Source of the DNA: Williamsia serinedens
GTDB lineage: Bacteria; Actinomycetota; Actinomycetes; Mycobacteriales; Mycobacteriaceae
Direction of reading: 5' to 3'
DNA: 64,000 nucleotides
Assembly (NCBI RefSeq): GCF_024171725.1
Contig: NZ_JAMTCG010000003.1
Span: forward strand, 124,001-188,000
Position numbers and translations under genes: made by a program. A model generated the notes under the pieces. The model was not told where the DNA came from. It was given only the letters and a program-made list of their open reading frames with translations, and ran no database searches. Of the stretch, positions 18,757 through 27,995 are shown piece after piece (positions within the stretch are counted from its first letter, which is position 1; each line of letters starts with the position of its first letter).

Positions 18757-20619
18757 CTATTCGACCGTGACGGACTTGGCCAGGTTGCGGGGCTTGTCGA
18801 CGTCGTAGCCCCGTGCCTGTGCCACCGCGGCGGCGAAGACCTGCAGCGGCACCGTCGAGACGAGCGGCTGCAGGAGGGTGGTGGTCGGGGGGATCTCCAC
18901 GAGGTGGTCGGCGAACTCGGCGGCGACGGTGTCGCCCTCCTCGGCGATCACGATGGTGCGGGCACCGCGCGCCTGGATCTCGCGGATGTTGCTGACCATC
19001 TTCGAGTGCAGCAGCGGGCGACCCTGCTGGGACGGCATGACGACGATCACCGGGACGCCGTCCTCGATGAGGGCGATCGGTCCGTGCTTGAGCTCGCCCG
19101 CGGCGAAGCCCTCGGCGTGCATGTACGCCAGTTCCTTGAGCTTCAGCGCACCCTCGAGCGCGACGGGGTACCCGACGTGACGCCCGAGGAACAGCACGGT
19201 GCGGCTCTCGGCGAGACCGCGAGCCAGTTCACGCACCGGCTCCACCGTGGTGAGAACCTTGTCGACGGCCTCCGGCATCCGCTCGAGTTCGCGGAACTCG
19301 CGGGCCACCTCGTCGGGGTACTTGGTGCCGCGGGCCTGGGCGAGCGCCAGACCGACCAGGTAGGCCGCGGCGATCTGGGCGAGGAAGCACTTCGTCGACG
19401 CGACGCCGATCTCCGGTCCGGCGTGCGTGTAGAGCACCGCGTCGGACTCGCGCGGGATCTGCGCGCCGTTGGTGTTGCAGATGGCCAGCACGCGGGCCTT
19501 CTGCTCCTTGGCGTGGCGCACCGCCTCCAGCGTGTCGGCCGTCTCCCCCGACTGCGAGATCGCGACGACGAGCGTCGACCGGTCGAGGACGGGGTCGCGG
19601 TAGCGGAACTCGCTGGCCAGCTCGACCTCGACGGGCAACCGCGTCCAGTGCTCGATCGCGTACTTCGCCAGCAGGCCCGCGTGATACGCGGTCCCGCAGG
19701 CGACGACGAACACCTTGTCGGTGTCGCGGAGATCCTGGTCGGTGATGCGCTGCTCGTCGAGGATGACCCGGCCGTTCTCGAAGTGGCCGACAAGGGTGTC
19801 GGCGAGCGCCTGCGGCTGCTCGGCGATCTCCTTGAGCATGAAGTAGTCGTGGCCGCCCTTCTCGGCGGCGGCGAGATCCCAGTCGATGTGGAACGGGGTG
19901 CCGGTCCGCGGCGACCCGTCGAACCCGGTGATCGTGTAGCTGTCGGCGGTGATCACAACGACCTCGTCGTGGCCGAGCTCGACGGCGTCGCGGGTGTGGT
20001 CGATGAAGGCGGCGACGTCGGACCCGACGAACATCTCACCGTCGCCCACGCCGACGACCAGCGGCGTCGACCGTCGCGCGGCGACGATGGTGTCCGGGTG
20101 GTCGGAGTGGGTGAAGACCAGCGTGAACGCACCCTCCAGGCGTCCGAGCACCGCGTACGCGGAGGCGACGAAGTCCCCGGCGTGCGGACCCGACGAGTAC
20201 TCGAGGTCGAGCATGTGGACCGCCACCTCGGTGTCGGTGTCGGAGCTGAACTCGACCCCGGCCGCCTCCACCTCGGCGCGCAACGGCGCGTAGTTCTCGA
20301 TGATGCCGTTGTGCACGACCGCGACCCGGCCGTCGCGCGACCGGTGCGGGTGGGCATTGCGGTCGGTGGGCCGACCGTGCGTCGCCCAGCGGGTGTGACC
20401 CATACCGGTGGTGCCGGCGAACTGATCACGCCCGACGGTCGCGAGCTGCTTGTCGAGGTTCTCCAGACGCCCGGCCCGCTTCTCCACCGCGGTGCCGCCG
20501 TGCCCGTCGAGGATGGCCACCCCGGCCGAGTCGTAGCCGCGGTACTCCATCCGGCGCAGCGCCTCGACGACGATCTCCAGCGCATCGCGCCGACCGACGT
20601 ATCCGACGATTCCACACAT
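18757..20619 (-). CDS. glmS: Glutamine-fructose-6-phosphate aminotransferase (isomerizing)
   Basis: 620 aa. Makes glucosamine-6-phosphate for peptidoglycan and other amino sugars. The ATG at 20619 gives MCGIVGYVGRRDAL, exposing the Cys nucleophile after Met removal; the frame extends 28 codons further, but that cannot be right for an N-terminal-nucleophile enzyme. The glutaminase domain (1-240) is followed by two SIS domains with VVACGTAYHAGLLAKY and AISQSGETADTLEA, and the protein ends KPRNLAKSVTVE as GlmS does. First gene of the long leftward operon; a -10 box lies 7 nt before the ATG. Confidence 0.97.
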   Translation of the reverse strand: MCGIVGYVGRRDALEIVVEALRRMEYRGYDSAGVAILDGHGGTAVEKRAGRLENLDKQLATVGRDQFAGTTGMGHTRWATHGRPTDRNAHPHRSRDGRVAVVHNGIIENYAPLRAEVEAAGVEFSSDTDTEVAVHMLDLEYSSGPHAGDFVASAYAVLGRLEGAFTLVFTHSDHPDTIVAARRSTPLVVGVGDGEMFVGSDVAAFIDHTRDAVELGHDEVVVITADSYTITGFDGSPRTGTPFHIDWDLAAAEKGGHDYFMLKEIAEQPQALADTLVGHFENGRVILDEQRITDQDLRDTDKVFVVACGTAYHAGLLAKYAIEHWTRLPVEVELASEFRYRDPVLDRSTLVVAISQSGETADTLEAVRHAKEQKARVLAICNTNGAQIPRESDAVLYTHAGPEIGVASTKCFLAQIAAAYLVGLALAQARGTKYPDEVAREFRELERMPEAVDKVLTTVEPVRELARGLAESRTVLFLGRHVGYPVALEGALKLKELAYMHAEGFAAGELKHGPIALIEDGVPVIVVMPSQQGRPLLHSKMVSNIREIQARGARTIVIAEEGDTVAAEFADHLVEIPPTTTLLQPLVSTVPLQVFAAAVAQARGYDVDKPRNLAKSVTVE

Positions 20620-20626
20620 TCGTGAC

Positions 20627-20632
20627 AGCGTA
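20627..20632 (-). promoter_or_regulatory. -10 box of a leaderless transcript (glmS operon)
   Basis: TACGCT on the minus strand ends 7 nt before the glmS ATG. Confidence 0.5.
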
Positions 20633-20702
20633 CTGCGACGGCCCGTACGCTCGCGAAACCGTGTCGGGCGCCGTCGCGTGACCCGCGGCACCCCGCCTCG
20701 CA

Positions 20703-20708
20703 TAGGGT
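20703..20708 (+). promoter_or_regulatory. -10 box of a leaderless transcript (Rv3438-like gene)
   Basis: TAGGGT ends 6 nt before the GTG at 20715; no ribosome site is visible. Confidence 0.5.
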
Positions 20709-20714
20709 CGACGC

Positions 20715-21587
20715 GTGGCCTCGGTGAAGAAGCTCGTCTCCCAGTTGTCCCGACGCGGGCCGCACCGCGTCCTGAGGGGTGACATGGCCGTCGTCGGCCT
20801 GCCCGGCATCGTCTACACCCCCGAGGCCGGCTCCGACCTGCCCGGCATCGCGTTCGGGCACGGATGGCTCACCCACAGTCGGCAGTACATCGGCACCCTC
20901 GAGCACCTCGCGTCCTGGGGCATCGTCGTCGCCGTCCCGGACACCGAGCGCGGTCCGCTCGCCTCGGACCGGGCCCTCGCGGCCGACCTGGGGACCGCTC
21001 TCGAGGTGATCTCGTCGGTCCGGCTGGGCCCGGGTCGCATCACCGTGCATCCCGAGCGCCTCGGACTGGCCGGTCACGGTCTCGGCGCGTCGGCGGCGGT
21101 CCTCGCCGCCGGTGACTCCGACCGCGCCCGCTCCCTCGCCGCCCTCTTCCCCGCCCCGACGTCCCCGGCCGTGCTGCCCGCGGCGCACCGCGCCCGCGTC
21201 CCCGCGCTGGTGCTGGCCGCGCCCGACGACCTCGACGGCGTCACCTCCAACGCGCTCGCGATCCGCCGATCGCTCCAGGGCGACCAGGTCGCGCTGCGGA
21301 CGGTCCCCAAGGCGTCCAACCGCGGCCTCGTCGAGGGCTTCAGCATCCGCAAGCGCCTCGGCGACGACTCCGACCAGAAGAAGACCCAGCGCGCCACCCG
21401 CGCCGCGCTCACCGGTTTCCTCCTCGCCACCCTCGGCGACCCCGGTCGACGCCGTGCCGTCCAGGGCGACGCGACTTACGCCGCCTTCGCGGACCCGTCG
21501 CAGGACATCGGCAAGCTGGTGACCGTCGACCCGGACACCGTCGAGGACCCCGACGTCGACCAGCTCACGCGCCTGCTGCGTCGCTGA
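20715..21587 (+). CDS. Alpha/beta-hydrolase-fold protein lacking the nucleophile serine (Rv3438-like)
   Basis: 290 aa. The fold resembles dienelactone/PET-hydrolase relatives: VYTPEAGSDLPGIAFGHGWLT, then VAVPDTERGP, then the nucleophile elbow. The elbow reads LAGHGLGASA, so the position of the catalytic Ser in GxSxG is Gly. It may be a non-catalytic binding protein, or the annotation of the fold may hide a different active site. The GTG start is supported by the upstream -10 box. Same position between glmS and the Rv3439c-like gene as in M. tuberculosis. Confidence 0.8.
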   Translation: MASVKKLVSQLSRRGPHRVLRGDMAVVGLPGIVYTPEAGSDLPGIAFGHGWLTHSRQYIGTLEHLASWGIVVAVPDTERGPLASDRALAADLGTALEVISSVRLGPGRITVHPERLGLAGHGLGASAAVLAAGDSDRARSLAALFPAPTSPAVLPAAHRARVPALVLAAPDDLDGVTSNALAIRRSLQGDQVALRTVPKASNRGLVEGFSIRKRLGDDSDQKKTQRATRAALTGFLLATLGDPGRRRAVQGDATYAAFADPSQDIGKLVTVDPDTVEDPDVDQLTRLLRR

Positions 21588-21789
21588 GCGCCGCGATCTC
21601 CGTCGGCCCGAGGACCGGCCCGTCGGCCTCGGCGGCGTCCTCGCGATCGCGATCGTCGATGTCGTCCACGACGGGGTCGCGCCAGTCACCGGCGGCGGCG
21701 TCCCGCGTCGCACGGTGCCGCTGCTCCACCGATCTCAGCGTCGTCACCGCGCGCGCCACGATCGCCTCGATCTGATCCGCCGGATTCAC
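21565..21789 (-). CDS. Small acidic hypothetical protein
   Basis: 74 aa from a GTG at 21789 (MNPADQIEAIVARAVTTLRS). It begins 19 nt after the stop of the Ala/Pro-rich gene upstream and reads as ordinary high-GC coding sequence with an amphipathic helix followed by an Asp-rich tail (DDIDDRDREDAAEADGP). It overlaps the end of the convergent hydrolase-fold gene by 23 nt. The ribosome site is weak. It could instead be a detached C-terminus of the upstream gene after a frameshift. No family recognised. Confidence 0.5.
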   Translation of the reverse strand: MNPADQIEAIVARAVTTLRSVEQRHRATRDAAAGDWRDPVVDDIDDRDREDAAEADGPVLGPTEIAALSDAAGA

Positions 21790-21808
21790 GCCGGCCTCGT
21801 CGACGTCG

Positions 21809-22963
21809 TCACCGGTCCCCCGCGAGCGCGAGCCCACCACCGTCGTCCGGGTCCGGCCTCCCAGGCGTGTCCGACCGCGTGACGGCCGCCGGCGCATCGT
21901 GCGCGGGCGCCTCGACGGGGGCCGCGGGCTCGGACCGGGTTGCGGGCGGCGCGGGTTCGGCGGGGGCCGGATCGGCGGGAAGCGGGTCGGATTCGACAGG
22001 ACCTCGTTGAGCGGACGAGTCCGACGGCGACGACGGTTCGTCGTCGTACCGGAGGTTGAGCTGCGGACGGGTGCCGACGGGCGGCGTGTCCTGCCTCGGG
22101 GCTGCGTCCGGTTCGGGCGTCGCGGACCGTTCCGTCGCGTCGGGCTGCGCCGTACCGGTTCTCGACCCGTCCACCGGCGGAGGGCCCGGCTGCGCCGGAT
22201 CCACGTCGAGGGCGGTGTCGACGATGCGCGCGACCACGCTCGAGGCACCGGCGGCGGCCATGCCGACCGCTGTCGCGGTGACCGCACCCGCCCCCGCGAG
22301 GGCGCCGACCAGTGCCGTCGTCTCGACCGTCGACCGCGGTGGATGACCCACGTCGGTTCGCGGAGTGCTCGTCCGGGGAGGTTCGGCCAGCCGCCCCGTG
22401 CTGTCGGCGAGCACGGTGAGCACGTCGGTGATCGCCGACTCGGCGACGGTCAGTGCGGTCTCCACCGTCGTCACCGTCGCCTGCAGCAGGGCCGCGACGA
22501 CCGCGCGGTTGGTGTGCAGGTCGAGCCGGGTCAGTTCGGCGATCGCCCGCCCCGCGAGGACGAGCCCGGGGACGGCGGCGAGGGTGGTGTGCAGAGCGGC
22601 CCGCAGGTCCGCCACCCCGCGCGCGGCGGCCGCCGTCGCGGCGGCCGCGGCGTGCAGTCGGTGTGCGGTCTCGTCACAGGACCGGTGGACGTCGGCGACC
22701 GCCGTGTGGGCGCGCTGCCCGGCGACGCCGCTCCATGCGACGGGCAGGTCGTCGGCGACGTCTCCGATCCCCGCGGCGACGTCGATCACCTGCTCGGCGA
22801 CCGACCGCAGGCGACGGGACTCCTCGGCCAGCGCCTCCACGTCGACACCGTCGATGGCGGCGACCCGATCCGACCAGGCCTGCGGGGGCGGCAGGACCAC
22901 ACCGACCTCGCGGGCGATCGGCGCGAGCGCCGCGACGAACGCCACGGCCGGCGCCGCCGTCAC
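21809..22963 (-). CDS. Ala/Pro-rich WXG-like helical protein (Rv3439c-like)
   Basis: 384 aa. The N-terminal ~200 residues form Ala-rich helical hairpins of the kind seen in WXG100/ESX-associated substrates (ALAEESRRLRSVAEQVIDVAAGIGDVADDLPVAWSGVAGQRA), including a W-S-G turn. A hydrophobic stretch follows at about 220-245 (TALVGALAGAGAVTATAVGMAAAG). The rest is a low-complexity Pro/Asp/Ser tail. It overlaps the upstream small gene by 4 nt, so the two are co-translated and probably form a heterodimer. Position matches M. tuberculosis Rv3439c. Function unknown; secretion is inferred. Confidence 0.75.
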   Translation of the reverse strand: MTAAPAVAFVAALAPIAREVGVVLPPPQAWSDRVAAIDGVDVEALAEESRRLRSVAEQVIDVAAGIGDVADDLPVAWSGVAGQRAHTAVADVHRSCDETAHRLHAAAAATAAAARGVADLRAALHTTLAAVPGLVLAGRAIAELTRLDLHTNRAVVAALLQATVTTVETALTVAESAITDVLTVLADSTGRLAEPPRTSTPRTDVGHPPRSTVETTALVGALAGAGAVTATAVGMAAAGASSVVARIVDTALDVDPAQPGPPPVDGSRTGTAQPDATERSATPEPDAAPRQDTPPVGTRPQLNLRYDDEPSSPSDSSAQRGPVESDPLPADPAPAEPAPPATRSEPAAPVEAPAHDAPAAVTRSDTPGRPDPDDGGGLALAGDR

Positions 22964-23268
22964 GCCTGCCCCGCGCGTGTGATGCCCCGGGCGATGTCCG
23001 CGTCCCGAGTCGCGGTGGTCCCGACGGCCGCGACCAGGGCGTCGGCGAGCGACGACGTGCGGTCGGCCAGACCGGCGAGGACGTCACCGACTGCGGCGAG
23101 ACCGGCGTCGTGCCGGGACAGGATGTCGGCCCACGGCGACGTGGACGACGTCACAGCCAGGACGGGCGCGGTGGAGCGGGCCGCGGTGTGCAGGCGGTCG
23201 GCCGCGACGGCGAGATCCCGTGCGAGTGCGCCCACCCGGGCGGTGTCGATCTCCATCCGTGCACCCAT
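22960..23268 (-). CDS. EspC/WXG-like small helical protein (Rv3440c-like)
   Basis: 102 aa from the ATG at 23268, chosen because GGGGAG lies 6 nt upstream; two other Met codons flank it. It reads as two amphipathic helices around a turn (VGALARDLAVAADRLHTAARST ... SPWADILSRHDAGLAAVGDVLAGLADRTSSLADALVAAVG), close in size and pattern to EspC- and WXG100-type secreted proteins. Co-translated with the larger gene that follows. Equivalent to M. tuberculosis Rv3440c by size and position. Confidence 0.75.
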   Translation of the reverse strand: MGARMEIDTARVGALARDLAVAADRLHTAARSTAPVLAVTSSTSPWADILSRHDAGLAAVGDVLAGLADRTSSLADALVAAVGTTATRDADIARGITRAGQA

Positions 23269-23395
23269 CACGTCTCCCCTGTCCGCCACGGTCGGTCGAC
23301 GGCGTCTGCGCCTCGCCGCGTCTCACGCGTTGGACGCAGCGGACGACCATCCGGTTCCGGTGCGGGTCAGGATAACGGCCGACGGGCCGCGCCGG

Positions 23396-24109
23396 TCATC
23401 CGTGCAACAGGCCGTGGGCGCGCACCGCGTCGAGCAGCGCGTGCGGTCGATCGGCGACGGGGTCGGGTGCGACCAGCGCGAACCGGCAGCCCAGTGCCCG
23501 TGCCCCGCCGTCGGCCTCCTCGCTGTCGCCGACCATCAGCGTCCTGTCGGCGGCGACCCCCAGACCGTCGAGCGCGGCGGTGAAGATCCCGGCGGTCGGC
23601 TTGATGCGCCCGACCTCATGCGACAGTGCCCACGCGCCGATGAGCCCGTCGAGGTCGAACCGGGCCAGGACACGCCGCAGGTCGAAGGCGATGTTGCTGA
23701 CGATCCCGATGCCGACGCCCGCCCCGTGCAGACGGGTCAGCACCTCGACGGTGTCGGGGTAGGGATCCCACGACCGCGGGTCGAGGACACGCTCGTACAG
23801 CGACTCCGCGTGCCCGGGGACGGTCAGCCCGCTCGACCGGAGCACGGCGAGGTAGGCGCGCCGATGGAGTTCGGGGTCGAGGTCGCGACGCTCCCATGCG
23901 GCGACGTCGTCCGGCCCGAGGTCGGCCGGGACGCCGGTGGGCGCGGTCATCCGTCGGATGAGTTCGGCCTGCAGCTCACCGTGGATCGGTGCACCGTCCT
24001 CGTCGTGCAGGTCGGTGAACCACTCGGCGCGTTCGGTGAACCGGAACAGCGTGCCGGAGAAGTCGAACAGGACCGCCTCGACGGGCGTCGCCTCTGTCAC
24101 CGTCGTCAT
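23396..24109 (-). CDS. HAD superfamily hydrolase
   Basis: 237 aa. Motif I is [10 protein letters not shown], motif [11 protein letters not shown], motif [16 protein letters not shown] (Lys), and motif [18 protein letters not shown]. The nucleophile Asp is present, but the general-acid Asp two residues later is Ser (DFS rather than DxD), so phosphatase chemistry is uncertain. It overlaps the glmM stop by 4 nt and is therefore coupled to it. The substrate is unknown; a role in amino-sugar phosphate clearance would be speculation. Confidence 0.87.
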   Translation of the reverse strand: MTTVTEATPVEAVLFDFSGTLFRFTERAEWFTDLHDEDGAPIHGELQAELIRRMTAPTGVPADLGPDDVAAWERRDLDPELHRRAYLAVLRSSGLTVPGHAESLYERVLDPRSWDPYPDTVEVLTRLHGAGVGIGIVSNIAFDLRRVLARFDLDGLIGAWALSHEVGRIKPTAGIFTAALDGLGVAADRTLMVGDSEEADGGARALGCRFALVAPDPVADRPHALLDAVRAHGLLHG

Positions 24110-25458
24110 CGGCCGACTGACCCGACGATGTCGGCGATCCGTCCGGCGACCTGCTGGGCGTGCGACTGCGTCGACGCCTCGACCATGACCCGGACGAGCT
24201 GCTCGGTCCCCGAGGGTCGCAACAGGACCCGGCCGCCGTCGCCCAGCTCGGCCTCGGCGCCGGTGACGGCCTCACGGACCGCGACGGCGTCGGCCACCGA
24301 GTGCTTGTCGACGACGGGGACGTTGATGAGCACCTGCGGCAGCGTGGTGACCACCGACGCGAGGTCGGCGAGGGTCTTCCCGGTGGCGGTCATCCGCGCC
24401 ATCAGCAGGAGCGCGGTGAGGACGCCGTCGCCGGTCGTGGCGTGGTCGGGGACGACGACGTGACCCGACTGCTCGCCACCGAGGGAGAACGCACCCGACC
24501 GCAGTTCCTCGACGACGTAGCGGTCGCCGACGGCGGTGGTGCGGACGGTGACACCCGCTGCGCGCATGGCGATGTGGAGCCCGAGGTTGCTCATGACGGT
24601 CGCGACGAGGGTGTCGTCGCGCAGTGTGCCCGCGTCCTTCATCGCCAGGGCGAGGACAGCGAGGATGGCGTCGCCGTCGACCGGGGTCCCGGTGTGGTCG
24701 ACGGCGAGGCAGCGGTCGGCGTCGCCGTCGTGGGCGATGCCGAGATCGGCACCGTGCTCGCGGACGGCCTCGGCCACGACGTCGATGTGCGTCGACCCGC
24801 ACCCGTCGTTGATCGAGTAGCCGTCGGGGTCGGCGTGGATCGCGATCACCCGGGCACCGGCCGCCGTGTACGCCTGCGGCGCAACGGCACTGGCGGCACC
24901 GTTGGCGCAGTCGACGACGACGGTGAGACCTTGCGCGGCCGACGGGGACACCCGGGCGAGGTGCGCGAGGTACTCCTCGGCGGCGCCGGACACGTCGACG
25001 ACACGGCCGATGCGGTCACCGGTGGGCGGTTCGACAGCAGGACCGTCACCGTCCATGCGCGCCTCGATCGCGGCCTCGACGTCGTCGGGCAGCTTGTGGC
25101 CGCCGGCCGCGAACAGCTTGATCCCGTTGTCCGGCATGGGGTTGTGAGACGCGGAGATCATCACCCCGAACGCCGCGTCGTGGTGTGCGGTCAGGAACGC
25201 GACCGCCGGGGTCGGCAGCACGCCGACGCGCAAGGCGTCGACCCCGGCCGCGGTCAGTCCCGCACACACGGCTGCCTCGAGCATCTCGCCGGAGGCGCGG
25301 GGGTCCCGGCCGACCACGGCCACCGGACGCGCGCCGCCGGTCTCGTCGCCGGCCCCGAGCACCTGCGCGGCCGACCGCGCGATCCGCAGCGCGAGCTCCG
25401 GACCCAGATCGGCGTTCGCCAGCCCCCGGACACCGTCGGTGCCGAAATACCGTCCCAC
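24106..25458 (-). CDS. glmM: Phosphoglucosamine mutase
   Basis: 450 aa. Converts glucosamine-6-phosphate (from GlmS) to glucosamine-1-phosphate. It starts [15 protein letters not shown]. The phosphoserine loop [19 protein letters not shown], metal loop [16 protein letters not shown], sugar loop [11 protein letters not shown] and phosphate loop [16 protein letters not shown] are all intact. It lies downstream of the rpsI terminator and is co-translated with a HAD hydrolase. Confidence 0.97.
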   Translation of the reverse strand: MGRYFGTDGVRGLANADLGPELALRIARSAAQVLGAGDETGGARPVAVVGRDPRASGEMLEAAVCAGLTAAGVDALRVGVLPTPAVAFLTAHHDAAFGVMISASHNPMPDNGIKLFAAGGHKLPDDVEAAIEARMDGDGPAVEPPTGDRIGRVVDVSGAAEEYLAHLARVSPSAAQGLTVVVDCANGAASAVAPQAYTAAGARVIAIHADPDGYSINDGCGSTHIDVVAEAVREHGADLGIAHDGDADRCLAVDHTGTPVDGDAILAVLALAMKDAGTLRDDTLVATVMSNLGLHIAMRAAGVTVRTTAVGDRYVVEELRSGAFSLGGEQSGHVVVPDHATTGDGVLTALLLMARMTATGKTLADLASVVTTLPQVLINVPVVDKHSVADAVAVREAVTGAEAELGDGGRVLLRPSGTEQLVRVMVEASTQSHAQQVAGRIADIVGSVGR

Positions 25459-25512
25459 AGTTGCTCTCCCACCCGTCGTCGTCGCTGTGCGGCTCGTCGC
25501 CGCGAACGCACA

Positions 25513-25548
25513 CGAGCAGGTGTCCGGTGTTGCGTGGACACCTGCTCG
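25513..25548 (-). terminator. Terminator of rplM-rpsI
   Basis: A 13-bp perfect stem (CGAGCAGGTGTCC and complement) with a 10-nt loop lies 38 nt after the rpsI stop. Confidence 0.8.
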
Positions 25549-25586
25549 GTGTGGTCGTGATGCACCGGTGATCCCGATGCGGCGCG

Positions 25587-26110
<524 letters not shown>

Positions 26111-26114
<4 letters not shown>

Positions 26115-26554
26115 TGGGACACCTGCTTGATCTCGTAGGGAACCGGACGCTGTGCGGCGTGCGGGTGGTCGGGGCCGGCGTACACCTTGAGCTTGCTGAT
26201 CATGGCGCGCCCGAGCTTGTTCTTGGGCAGCATGCCGTTCACGGCCTTCTCGATGACGCGCTCGGGACGGGTCGCGAGGAGCTCGGCGGTGGTGCGCTTG
26301 GTCAGACCACCCGGGTGGCCCGAGTGCCGGTAGTGGAAGGTGCGCTCGGCCTTGTTGCTGGTCAGCGCGATCTTGTCGGCGTTGATGATGACGACGAAGT
26401 CGCCGCCGTCGATGTGCGGGGCGTAGGTCGGCTTGTGCTTGCCGCGCAGGAGGTTCGCGGTCTGCACGGCGAGACGACCGAGCACCACGTCGCTGGCGTC
26501 GATGACGTGCCACGCACGCGTGACGTCACCGGCCTTCGGGGTGTAGGTGGGCAC
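26111..26554 (-). CDS. rplM: 50S ribosomal protein L13
   Basis: 147 aa, standard length. It begins [20 protein letters not shown] and contains [27 protein letters not shown] and [26 protein letters not shown] start at 26554. First gene of rplM-rpsI. The 204 bp upstream should hold its promoter and leader; no esxT/esxU-like genes lie there, unlike in M. tuberculosis. Confidence 0.97.
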
Positions 26555-26758
26555 AGGTGTATCCGTTCCGTTGTCACAGGTGGTCCGGCCCTCGGAGAGG
26601 ATCGGGGCTGGTCAGGCGCGGACGGCGGGGGTGTTCCCGGCGACCAGTGGGGACCCGGGACCCGGTTACCCGCCGGCCCAGGACACGCCTGGTCGCGGGT
26701 GCCGCGCACCAGCGGTCCAGAGTACGTCTCCGGTGGTCCGAGGGTCAAAACGCACCCG

Positions 26759-27988
26759 TCACAGCGGGGCGATCGCCACCGACCCGACGGCGGCGGCGCA
26801 GGCGTCGTCGATCGACTGCCCCTGCGATCCCGGCTGGCATCCGACGCTCACCTGCAGGGCCGACGCCACGACGACGTACCAGCGGATGGGTGCCCCCGAC
26901 CCGGGCGTCTCGCGGTAGCTGATGACGCGACGGCCGGCGAAGGTGGTGTCGGCGGAGAACTCCGCGACGGCGTCGGTCCCGCGCTGGCCGAGCCGGTTTC
27001 GGAGGCTGGTCGCGACGGAGTCGAGCGTCGAGTCGGCTCGGACCGCGTTCTGCACCAGTAGGATCCGTCGGTCGTCGTCGGGGGACGCGATGCTGGTGAA
27101 CCCGATCGCGCCGGTGGCGTCGGGTGCGTCGGAGGTCCGGCGCCACCCCGCCGGGACGGTCAGCGACACGCGGCCGATCTGTGCCGCTTCCGTCGACGGG
27201 CGGGAGGCGGGTCGGTCGCCGCCGCCGCGCCAGACGACGAGTCCGACCACCACCGCGGCCACGACGACCAGGACGGCCGCGGTGGCGAGAACTCGCACCG
27301 GACGCGGACCCGACAGCTCCGGCGCCGCCGGCGGCACCGACCGTGACGGTCGCGGCGGCCCGAACCGGTGCAGCAGGGCGCGGTCGACCGCGGCGATCCG
27401 GCCGGTCGGCGTCGCGTCGGCCACGAGGTCCAGGACGGTGTCGACGCGGTCGCTGCGGTCACCGTCGACGAGGACGACCTCGACCGCGTCGTCGACGACG
27501 TCGGCGAGGTCGTCGACGGTGCAGCCGGCGTCGAGGACGACGGTGCGACCGATGCGCCATCCGTCGGGTGACCGCTGCAACCGGTGGACGTCGACGCGGT
27601 CGTCGTGGGCCTCGAGGAGGACACACGCCTGCACCGACGGCTCGAGGTGTGTGGCGGCCAGCAGGACGGCACGCGGCTGCGCCGTGATCGGGACGGCGTC
27701 ACCGGTCACGGCCTGCACCGCCCCGAGCAGGACACCGATGCGACGTCGGCCCCACGTGCTCGGGTGGGCGAGGACCACCGACGACGGGCGATCGGGGCCC
27801 ATCGCCTCCGCGACGGCCGATGCCCACGCGTCCCGGGTGTGCCGACGTCGACCGCCGACCACCACCGAGCCCGCGTCGATCGCGGAGACGAGAGCCCCGA
27901 CCCGCAATTCGGTGCCCGCCGAGCTCTCCAACCGGCCGTAGGCCACGTCCAGGACGGTCGCCGCGCGCACGCCGACCGCCGAGTCCAC
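26759..27988 (-). CDS. Type VII secretion-associated protein, Rv3446c family
   Basis: 409 aa. The N-terminal ~215 residues resemble an actin/Hsp70-like fold lacking clear ATP motifs (VVLAHPSTWGRRRIGVLLGAVQ). One transmembrane helix sits at about 232-253 (VRVLATAAVLVVVAAVVVGLVVW). The C-terminal outer domain (SLTVPAGWRRTSDAPDATG ... GQSIDDACAAAVGSV) is the hallmark of this ESX-4-associated family. The GTG at 27988 is 7 nt after the ispH stop, so it is probably co-transcribed with ispH. No eccB, eccC, eccD or mycP gene is within the window. Confidence 0.82.
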   Translation of the reverse strand: MDSAVGVRAATVLDVAYGRLESSAGTELRVGALVSAIDAGSVVVGGRRRHTRDAWASAVAEAMGPDRPSSVVLAHPSTWGRRRIGVLLGAVQAVTGDAVPITAQPRAVLLAATHLEPSVQACVLLEAHDDRVDVHRLQRSPDGWRIGRTVVLDAGCTVDDLADVVDDAVEVVLVDGDRSDRVDTVLDLVADATPTGRIAAVDRALLHRFGPPRPSRSVPPAAPELSGPRPVRVLATAAVLVVVAAVVVGLVVWRGGGDRPASRPSTEAAQIGRVSLTVPAGWRRTSDAPDATGAIGFTSIASPDDDRRILLVQNAVRADSTLDSVATSLRNRLGQRGTDAVAEFSADTTFAGRRVISYRETPGSGAPIRWYVVVASALQVSVGCQPGSQGQSIDDACAAAVGSVAIAPL

Positions 27989-27995
27989 CGTCGGG

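Noticed and set aside
20620-20703. Longer N-terminus for GlmS
   Set aside because: The Cys nucleophile must follow the initiator Met directly; the extension is Arg-rich and lies upstream of the -10 box.
26555-26758. Looked for esxT/esxU-type WXG100 genes upstream of rplM
   Set aside because: No frame in the 204-bp gap encodes a 90-100 aa helical protein with a WxG turn.
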